Shown: positions 5,862-11,039 of the stretch, piece after piece
Numbering within the stretch: the stretch's first letter is position 1
Layout: the number at the start of each line of letters is the position of its first letter
Origin: Candidatus Omnitrophica bacterium UBA1443
GTDB lineage: Bacteria > Omnitrophota > Omnitrophia > Omnitrophales > Aquincolibacteriaceae
Length of the DNA stretch: 11,039 nt
Assembly: GCA_002329545.1 (NCBI GenBank)
Contig: DCTJ01000067.1
Span: forward strand, 15,130-26,168
Reading direction: 5' to 3'
Notes under the pieces: generated by a model
The model's database searches: none
Told to the model about the DNA's origin: nothing
The model's input: only the letters and a program-made list of their open reading frames with translations
Position numbers and translations under genes: made by a program

Positions 5862-7591
5862 GGAGGCCCCTGTCGGCGAAGTTTCTGATAACCGCGATTT
5901 TAGCTCTCGCCTTTGGGCTCCGACTCTGGAGCGTTGGGTTCGGACTTCCACACCTTTATCACGCGGACGAGCCGATTGTGGTCAATCACGCGCTGGCCTA
6001 CGGCGCAGGCGATCTTCATCCTCATTTTTTTAATATTCCTCCCCTGGTGAGTTACCTGTTGTTTGTCGGTTACGGTCTCTATTATTGCGCGGGGGCGGTG
6101 ACGGGGATTTTTCCGGCGCTCCGGGATTTTGAGTATTTGTTCTATGGAAACCCCTCGTCTTTTTACCTCATTGCCCGGGTGATTTTCGGGGTGATTCTCG
6201 GCACGTTTTCCGTCTTCCTCCTGTATCGTTTGAGCCGGCGGTGGAGAAGTGAAAGGGAAGCCTTGCTTTCTGCATTGTTCCTTGCCGTCAATTTTCTTCA
6301 CGCGCGAGATTCGCATTATATTTACGTGGATATTCCGCTGGTGCTCGTTCTTTTGGGTGGTTTTATTCTGATGTTCCGGCTGTTTGAACCGGTTTCGGAA
6401 ACCCGTCAGAAAGAGGAACGGCGATTTACGGGATGGGGCCGACATTTTGTGGTTGGCGCTATGATGGGTCTCGCGACGGCGGTCAAATATAACGGTGTTT
6501 TCCTTTGGATACCTTACGTCTGGATTTCGATCAGGCTACTGTCTCCTCGACAGTGGATCCGGGCATGGCTGGTGGCCGGATGTGCCGCCTTTCTGGTTTT
6601 TGTGATTTTGAACCCGTTCTCGGCCCTTGATGTCGATTTTTTTCTCAGTGAGCTTCGAGAACAGTCGGCCGCCAATCAGGGAAACTTTTCTATGTTCCAT
6701 CATCTTCGGTATTCGCTGATGGGGTCTTTTACGTTTGTTGCTTTGCTGTTGGCGTTGGCGGGTGTCGTCAAAGGTCTTTTCTCCCGGGATGTCCGGCGCC
6801 AGGCGATTTCTGTTTTCATTTTTGGATATTATGCGGTGCTTTGCCGATGGGGACAACCTTATGACCGGTACGTTCTGCCGCTTGTGCCATTCTTATGCCT
6901 GACTTTATCGGATATGATTTTAACGATGAATCGTGTCTGGGGACGAAAAGTGAAAGGTTTTACATTTCCCCAAATAAACCATAAGACGCGCGTCATGATC
7001 ACGTCGTTACTGGTGGCGCTGTGTCTCCTTCCTCCGCTTCTGAAGATCGTGTGCTGGAATGTGCTGATGTCGAAACCCGATACGCGAACGCTGGCGCGGG
7101 AGTGGATCGAACGGAATATTCCTTCCGGAGCGAAGGTCGCGCTTGACCGCGAGTTTCACGGACCCCGGTTGCGTTTCACGCAAGATCAGTTGCGTGAAAA
7201 ACTCCCGAACGCGACTCCTGCGCAATCCCGGCGGGTCCAGGCTCTGATTGAATGGCCGCGGGAGCCTTCTTATGAGCTTTATTTTACGGCGGTGGATCTG
7301 ACGGCGTCCCGGTTTTTGTTCGCGCAGCCAGTTGTGCTTCGTGATCTGGAGGAGGTAAAACGGAAGGGGATACGCTGGATCGTTACGACGTCTGCCGCCA
7401 GTCCACCGGATGATTTCCTGCTTGAACTTGAGAACCGAGCTGTGCTGTCGGCAAGTTTTAGCCCTTTCAGGGACGGACGTAACGATGCCATTCATGATGA
7501 GCAGATTTTGACAGGCGGTCCCTTTTTGTGGAGAGATATTTTGGCGAGGGAGAGAAACGGTTATCCGATTCTTATCTATGAACTTCGATAG
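5837..7591 (+). CDS. GT39/ArnT-like polytopic membrane glycosyltransferase (GT-C fold)
   Basis: A 584-residue integral membrane protein of the PMT/ArnT type, enzymes that take a sugar from a polyprenyl-phosphate donor on the outer side of the cytoplasmic membrane. Seen: one hydrophobic helix (about 15-36), then the first outer loop YHADEPIVVNHAL (41-53) with the catalytic-type Asp44-Glu45, then HFFNIPPLVSYLL (63-75). A second loop has HARDSHYIYVDIPL (155-168), typical of the family. About ten further hydrophobic segments reach residue 405, followed by a soluble C-terminal part of about 175 residues expected outside the membrane. ATG 5837 overlaps the GT2 gene by 25 bases and lacks a good upstream ribosome site; a shorter form starting near 5870 would still keep the first helix. 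Pairing with an ALG5-like enzyme suggests it uses that enzyme's lipid-linked sugar. The acceptor (lipid, glycan or protein) is unknown. Confidence 0.88.
   Translation: MDSSKPPLRRPLSAKFLITAILALAFGLRLWSVGFGLPHLYHADEPIVVNHALAYGAGDLHPHFFNIPPLVSYLLFVGYGLYYCAGAVTGIFPALRDFEYLFYGNPSSFYLIARVIFGVILGTFSVFLLYRLSRRWRSEREALLSALFLAVNFLHARDSHYIYVDIPLVLVLLGGFILMFRLFEPVSETRQKEERRFTGWGRHFVVGAMMGLATAVKYNGVFLWIPYVWISIRLLSPRQWIRAWLVAGCAAFLVFVILNPFSALDVDFFLSELREQSAANQGNFSMFHHLRYSLMGSFTFVALLLALAGVVKGLFSRDVRRQAISVFIFGYYAVLCRWGQPYDRYVLPLVPFLCLTLSDMILTMNRVWGRKVKGFTFPQINHKTRVMITSLLVALCLLPPLLKIVCWNVLMSKPDTRTLAREWIERNIPSGAKVALDREFHGPRLRFTQDQLREKLPNATPAQSRRVQALIEWPREPSYELYFTAVDLTASRFLFAQPVVLRDLEEVKRKGIRWIVTTSAASPPDDFLLELENRAVLSASFSPFRDGRNDAIHDEQILTGGPFLWRDILARERNGYPILIYELR
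5852..5866 (+). promoter_or_regulatory. Shine-Dalgarno-like AAGGAGG in a small hairpin at the GT2/GT39 junction
   Basis: CCTCC (5852-5856) pairs perfectly with GGAGG (5862-5866) around the 5-base loop GCTAA, which contains the GT2 stop codon (5859-5861). The 3' arm is part of AAGGAGG (5860-5866), a full Shine-Dalgarno. A ribosome terminating on the GT2 gene would open the stem. Yet the only in-frame ATG of the next gene is upstream (5837); the first in-frame codon of start type after the site is CTG at 5870, only 3 bases away. The site may therefore be chance coding sequence (codons for Leu-Arg-Arg-Pro). Confidence 0.35.
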
Positions 7592-8342
7592 ACTGAGAGC
7601 GGGAAAGAAAGGGATGGCTCGATTCGGGACGATATTTTGAAGTTTTACGGAGCCATCCAAACTGAATGCTGTCCCAGAGCGCCGCGCCCATGATCCTCAT
7701 ATTCAGCGAAGATTTTCCCCATTGACGGCCCCGGTGGTTCGAGGGGATTTCTTTGATCTTGAACCCCAGGTCGATTGCTTTGACGATAATTTCCGGCAAT
7801 ACAAACAGGGAATGGGAAGTCAGCTCAATTCTTTCAAAGATCTTCCGGCTCCAGGCTTGCGACCAGTTGTAATCGTTGATCCTTACCTTGTAAAGCCAGT
7901 TGAGAAAAAAGATATAGATGACGGAAAGGAAGAACCTGAAAAGCTGATACGCGTTCCTTTGCCACCGGACGCCGAGAAGAACGTCCGCCTCGCCTTTACG
8001 GAGAATCTCGACAAACAGGGGGATTTCGCTTGAATCGAATTCCTCGTCCGCGCCGATGTACATCATGTATTGGCCCCGGGATGCCCGAAGCCCGTCTCTG
8101 AGAGACGCGTTATAGCCCATGTTTTTTTCATGGATGATCAGGCGGGTGTTTGGGTATTTCACGACCTCGTTTCTGAGGACGGCGAGCGTATTGTCCCGGG
8201 ATCCGTCCTCGATCAGGATGACTTCCCAGTTCCATTCCGGATGCTGGTTGAGGATGGCGAAGAGGTTCGCGAGCATCCTGGCGATGTTCTGCTCTTCGTT
8301 GTAAATGGGGGTGATGAAAGTGATGAAAGGCTTTGATTCCAT
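7572..8342 (-). CDS. GT2 glycosyltransferase, DPM1-like
   Basis: A 256-residue family 2 glycosyltransferase on the opposite strand. Seen: FITFITPIYNEEQNI (6-20), the nucleotide-binding LIEDGSRDNT (43-52), EKNMGYNASLRDGL (72-85), and a metal-site segment GADEEFD (97-103), where relatives usually have DAD followed by a hydrophobic residue. HRGRQWGKSS (203-212) follows, a DPM1/ArnC-type donor-loop pattern. A hydrophobic stretch (about 134-151) may associate with the membrane; there are no C-terminal transmembrane helices. It probably makes a polyprenyl-phosphate sugar or transfers a sugar to a lipid-linked acceptor; donor unknown. Its 3' end overlaps the end of the GT39-like gene by 20 bases in convergent arrangement. 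No Shine-Dalgarno precedes the ATG at 8342; a promoter just upstream would give a leaderless message. It is the only minus-strand gene in the window. Confidence 0.88.
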   Translation of the reverse strand: MESKPFITFITPIYNEEQNIARMLANLFAILNQHPEWNWEVILIEDGSRDNTLAVLRNEVVKYPNTRLIIHEKNMGYNASLRDGLRASRGQYMMYIGADEEFDSSEIPLFVEILRKGEADVLLGVRWQRNAYQLFRFFLSVIYIFFLNWLYKVRINDYNWSQAWSRKIFERIELTSHSLFVLPEIIVKAIDLGFKIKEIPSNHRGRQWGKSSLNMRIMGAALWDSIQFGWLRKTSKYRPESSHPFLSRSQSIEVHR

Positions 8343-8559
8343 GACGTAAGACTAATGGTTAAAACGGGTAATGTCAATTGCGCCGTTGATGGTTTTCTGA
8401 TAACCTAACGCTTTTCTGTCGGGATTTCTCATCATTTCTGCGACCCTGCGGATTTCTTTTCGAACTGCCGGCATGGTGTATGAAATGACAATATAAAAAT
8501 GTGTCATGCTGGTCGCCATCGACGCCTCATCAAGAGATGCGAAGACAAAAGTTGATCTT
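8343..8559. other. Divergent intergenic region, 217 bases
   Basis: This lies between the starts of the minus-strand GT2 gene and the plus-strand SGNH gene, so it should hold promoters for both. The minus-strand candidate is listed separately. For the plus strand, TATAAA at 8492-8497 is a reasonable -10 box, but the best -35 candidates nearby are poor. A 51-codon minus-strand frame (ATG at 8507, stop at 8354-8352, 9 bases before the GT2 start) has protein-like composition in its last 40 codons; it could be a small gene or a gene remnant, and I do not recognise it. No strong terminator hairpin is present. Confidence 0.5.
8349..8377 (-). promoter_or_regulatory. Candidate promoter giving a leaderless message for the minus-strand GT2 gene
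   Basis: On the minus strand a perfect -35 box TTGACA (8377 to 8372) is followed after exactly 17 bases by TAGTCT (8354 to 8349). The latter keeps the three most conserved -10 positions (first T, second A, last T) but matches only three of six overall. Transcription would begin about 7 bases further, at or next to the ATG at 8342. This agrees with the absence of a Shine-Dalgarno there. Confidence 0.45.
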
Positions 8560-9648
8560 ATGAAGAAAAATATCATTCTGCTACTTGTCACCTTGGCCGT
8601 TATGCTCGGGATCGCGGAATTCGTGCTCCGGGTCATCGGTTTGGAAGATGTGAAACTCCGCGACCTTCCCAGAATCGGCTGGGTCAACGTTCCTGAAAAC
8701 GTCTGGGTGGAGCATCATCCGGTTCTCGGCTGGTATGCCCAAAAGAATAAAGCGGCAATCCTGGAGTCGGCGCACTTTCCGCAGGTGATCGTCCATACAA
8801 ACTCCTCCGGGTTCCGCGGCTCCCGGGATTATTCACTCAGAAAGCCCGCCGATGTGATCCGTATTGCGGCGCTTGGTGACAGCTTTGTTTTCGGATTTGG
8901 TGTTCGGGATGAAGATGCTTTTCCCGCCCTGCTCGAATCATCCGAACGGCGCCGGGAAGTGATGAATCTCGGAGTCCCCGGCTACGGGATCGATCAAATC
9001 TGTCTTTCCTACAGGGAGATCGCGAAAAACTATCAACCGGATATCGTTCTGGTCGGTATTTTCCCGGACGATTTTTGGCGAGCGACCCGTGCTTTTGCGG
9101 ATTCAGGACACGCCAAACCTTACTTTTCGGTCGGAAATTTCGGGCAGTTGACCCTGCGGAATGTCCCGGTCCCGCCTCCTTTCACTTTGAACCGCGGCCA
9201 ATTTCCACCGGTGATTGAACAAAACAAGGTTCAAAAACTACTGAACAAGAGCGTTCTCTACCGGTTGGCCAGAAAACCCTTTATGAGATTACTTAGGAAT
9301 ATGAGGCTGATCGATCCCGACACGTCTGAAGAATGGATTCTGGGGCGGACAATCCTTTCGGAGCTTATTCAGGATATCCGGAAAGACCAATCACTGCCGG
9401 TGCTGGTACTGATTCCGCCCAAGGAATGGGCGCAGAGCGGACGGAAAACCTCGCTGGAAAAATCAATTCTCCGTTTCGTGGAACGGGAAGGGGTGGATTT
9501 GATCAACTTGCATCCCGTTTTTGTGGACGCCGTTGCCAGGGACGGCCTTGAAACTTATTACATCAAAAATGACTGGCACTGGACTCCGAAAGGGCACGCG
9601 TTTGCCGCTCGCGCGATAGAAGATTATTTTGGCCGGGGAGGGAATTGA
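8560..9648 (+). CDS. Membrane-anchored SGNH/GDSL-type hydrolase family protein
   Basis: A 362-residue protein with an N-terminal Lys-Lys followed by a hydrophobic helix (about residues 3-27), a signal anchor placing the rest outside the cytoplasmic membrane. Then come SGNH-fold blocks: block I ALGDSFVFGFGV (104-115) with nucleophile Ser108, block II NLGVPGYG (136-143), a block III-like VGIFPDDFWRAT (165-176), and block V NDWHWTPKGH (337-346) with Asp338 and His340. Such proteins are ester hydrolases or O-acetyl handling enzymes of surface glycans (compare AlgX/AlgJ-like and DltD-like groups). Block III has Asp170 where the classic oxyanion Asn would be. ATG 8560 is chosen because it puts the helix at the N-terminus; ATG 8506 would add 18 hydrophilic residues. 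Neither has a Shine-Dalgarno. The next gene follows after one base, suggesting a shared task. Confidence 0.82.
   Translation: MKKNIILLLVTLAVMLGIAEFVLRVIGLEDVKLRDLPRIGWVNVPENVWVEHHPVLGWYAQKNKAAILESAHFPQVIVHTNSSGFRGSRDYSLRKPADVIRIAALGDSFVFGFGVRDEDAFPALLESSERRREVMNLGVPGYGIDQICLSYREIAKNYQPDIVLVGIFPDDFWRATRAFADSGHAKPYFSVGNFGQLTLRNVPVPPPFTLNRGQFPPVIEQNKVQKLLNKSVLYRLARKPFMRLLRNMRLIDPDTSEEWILGRTILSELIQDIRKDQSLPVLVLIPPKEWAQSGRKTSLEKSILRFVEREGVDLINLHPVFVDAVARDGLETYYIKNDWHWTPKGHAFAARAIEDYFGRGGN
9637..9641 (+). promoter_or_regulatory. Ribosome binding site deciding a GTG start
   Basis: GGAGG, within a longer GGGGAGGG, lies 8 bases before GTG 9650. It sits in the last codons of the SGNH gene. The strong site supports GTG as the start; no ATG lies nearby in frame, the first being at 9779, which would remove the first hydrophobic segment. 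Confidence 0.8.
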
Positions 9649-9649
9649 C

Positions 9650-11039
9650 GTGAGACGGGCATGGCCGCGTACCCAGCTCCGGGTTTTGGTGACGGGCGCT
9701 TTTTTCAGCCTGGCTTCGCTTTGGGCGCCGTGTATCCGACAAGTCTGGGGTCGTAATCTTTTCGCGACACCGGACGCGATGCTTTGGCTCGGTGTTACGT
9801 TGCTTGTTTCACTTCTGGCCTGTTACCTTCTGCCAGACTTTTTCATCAGCTGGATTGATCGATTCTCCCGCCTCACGTCATGCGCCGTACTCCGCACGGT
9901 CATTATGATTTTCAGTCTTTTGTCTCTGGTCTATAGTCTGTACTGGGTCAATCAAAACATTCTTCATGCCTTTCTCAGTTCCGCCGACGAACATTCCTGC
10001 TATTTTCTTGCCGAGTGCCTCAGACGCGGGAAGCTTTTTGTCGAGATCCCGCCCCTCGCTGATTTTTTTCAAGTTGTTCATGTTGGGATGAAAGGCGGGA
10101 AGTGGTTCAGCGTGTATCCTCCCGGCTGGCCCGCGATCTGGGCCATAGGGATTCACTTCAACATCGCAGACTGGCTTAATCCCGTCATGAGCGCTTTGGC
10201 GATTCTCTTCTTTTACCTCGCAGGGATTCGTTTGTTCGCTCCGAGGGTTGTCGCCTGCGGCCTGCTGGTTTGCGCTCTCAGCCCATTTTTTATGTTTACG
10301 GCCGCGTCCTATTTTTCGCACGGGACCTGCCTTCTGTGCGTCAGTATATTCCTCTACGCGTTTCTCCGGTGGCGGGAAAATTACGACAAAGGTAGCGATC
10401 CTGTTGGGTGGGCCGCGCTTTGCGGTTTCGCCGTCGGTTACGGCCTGATGACGCGCTATTTAACAATGGCGGCTATTGCCGGTCCGTTTCTGCTTTATCA
10501 TTATCTCCCGCTCTTTTTTGAATGGAATGGATGGAGGTCCGCTCGCTGGTGGAAGATAAAATTGCCTGTTCCCCTGGTCAAACTCAAATATCACGGGCTC
10601 CGGAAAAGCGACTGGATCCTGGCGGGCGTCGTCGCTGTCTTTATGATCATCATTCTCTGGCAAAACTATCTGGTGACGGGGAAACCTTTCAAGGCTCCTA
10701 ACAAATACGACAAATCCTGGGAGCGTCTTGGTTTCAAGCGGGGACACTACACGCCGGTCGACGGATTCTTTTTTCTGATTTCCCGGATATTTTACCTCAT
10801 GGACTGGTTTGCTCCCGCGTTTGTGGGGGGGTATCTCTTCTTGCTGGTGAAGACCCGTTGTTTAAAAGGTTTTTGGGCAATGGGCGCTGACAGGATTAAA
10901 TGGATCTTTTGCCTCGCGCCCGTTTTTCTTGCCGGCGCGTATTTTTTTTATTATTCCTGGGGAGGCAACCAATGGGGGCCGCGCTACTGGTGGGAGGGAC
11001 TGCCGTTTCTCGCAATCGCGGTGACCGATTGGCTGGCCC
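9650..11039 (+). CDS. GT-C-like polytopic membrane glycosyltransferase, 3' end cut by window
   Basis: The frame runs open from GTG 9650 to the window end: 463 residues without a stop, so the gene continues beyond. It is a very hydrophobic protein with about nine or ten membrane segments (roughly 11-29, 44-62, 80-100, 178-195, 200-216, 225-240, 255-290, 322-340, 388-400, 418-435). Features of GT-C enzymes are the acidic pair Asp113-Glu114 in the outer loop after the third helix, KWFSVYPPGWPAIWAIG (151-167), AASYFSHGT (218-226), GLMTRY (265-270), and GPRYWWEGLPFLAI (443-456). This resembles distant GT39/ArnT relatives that use polyprenyl-phosphate sugars on the outer membrane face; the acceptor is unknown. 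It starts one base after the SGNH stop, so the two are surely co-transcribed. Family placement is by motif style only. Confidence 0.8.
   Translation, partial: MRRAWPRTQLRVLVTGAFFSLASLWAPCIRQVWGRNLFATPDAMLWLGVTLLVSLLACYLLPDFFISWIDRFSRLTSCAVLRTVIMIFSLLSLVYSLYWVNQNILHAFLSSADEHSCYFLAECLRRGKLFVEIPPLADFFQVVHVGMKGGKWFSVYPPGWPAIWAIGIHFNIADWLNPVMSALAILFFYLAGIRLFAPRVVACGLLVCALSPFFMFTAASYFSHGTCLLCVSIFLYAFLRWRENYDKGSDPVGWAALCGFAVGYGLMTRYLTMAAIAGPFLLYHYLPLFFEWNGWRSARWWKIKLPVPLVKLKYHGLRKSDWILAGVVAVFMIIILWQNYLVTGKPFKAPNKYDKSWERLGFKRGHYTPVDGFFFLISRIFYLMDWFAPAFVGGYLFLLVKTRCLKGFWAMGADRIKWIFCLAPVFLAGAYFFYYSWGGNQWGPRYWWEGLPFLAIAVTDWLA

Noticed and set aside
5900..6445. A 181-codon minus-strand open frame inside the GT39-like gene
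   Set aside because: It is antisense to membrane-helix codons and shows the low-complexity Lys/Asn/Pro-rich look typical of such antisense shadows.
7612..7658. A perfect 9-bp inverted repeat with a 29-base loop as a terminator
   Set aside because: With no T run after it and such a long loop, and since one or two such pairs are expected by chance in 11 kb, I do not call a terminator.
7007..7660. A 217-codon minus-strand open frame across the end of the GT39-like gene and into the GT2 gene
   Set aside because: It overlaps two well-supported genes in other frames and its translation is rich in Arg, Pro and Gln without family features.
7722..8336. Plus-strand open frames (7722-8033 and 8070-8336) opposite the GT2 gene
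   Set aside because: The minus-strand frame has clear GT2 motifs; the plus-strand translations have none.
1..11039. CRISPR arrays, tRNA or rRNA genes, insertion sequences, phage or attachment sites
   Set aside because: I read both strands for repeat-spacer patterns, cloverleaf-type stems, transposase motifs and terminal repeats and saw none.

Overview
The window carries nine complete protein genes and one running off the right edge. All concern making activated sugars and building a cell-surface glycan. There is no RNA gene, CRISPR array, insertion sequence or attachment site that I can see. The operons are tightly packed. The lipid-carrier-type glycosyltransferases (GT2 of polyprenyl-phosphate type, GT-C membrane enzymes) and an SGNH hydrolase suggest an envelope polysaccharide locus of a bacterium. 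Base composition is mixed (about half G+C) and several starts lack a Shine-Dalgarno. This would fit an uncultivated diderm lineage such as Omnitrophota or a relative, but the taxonomic guess is weak and rests on overall gene style only.

Block 1 (157-7591, + strand) is one probable operon: ugd, rmlA, rmlB, rmlD, uxs, a GT2 glycosyltransferase and a GT39-like membrane glycosyltransferase. The rmlA/rmlB and rmlB/rmlD junctions are 4-base ATGA overlaps; later gaps are 7 bases, 1 base and a 25-base overlap. Two nucleotide-sugar pathways are interleaved. Ugd plus Uxs takes UDP-glucose to UDP-glucuronate to UDP-xylose. RmlA, RmlB and RmlD form the dTDP-rhamnose route, but the 3,5-epimerase RmlC is not in the window. 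The GT2 enzyme resembles dolichyl-phosphate glucosyltransferases (ALG5 type), so it probably makes a polyprenyl-phosphate sugar. The overlapping GT-C enzyme would use that product on the outer face of the cytoplasmic membrane.

Block 2 (7572-8342, - strand) is a single second GT2 enzyme, convergent with block 1. The last 20 bases of the two coding regions overlap. It has no Shine-Dalgarno but has a candidate promoter placed so that the message would start at the ATG.

Block 3 (8560 to the right edge, + strand) holds a membrane-anchored SGNH/GDSL-type hydrolase and, one base later, a large polytopic GT-C-like membrane protein that starts at GTG and is cut by the window end. Together the region looks like supply (ugd, rml, uxs), lipid-linked sugar donor synthesis (two GT2 enzymes), periplasmic-side transfer (two GT-C enzymes) and possible ester modification of the glycan (SGNH protein). 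None of these families is new. The most interesting points are the missing RmlC, the paired GT2/GT-C units, the altered SGNH block III and the odd translation starts.
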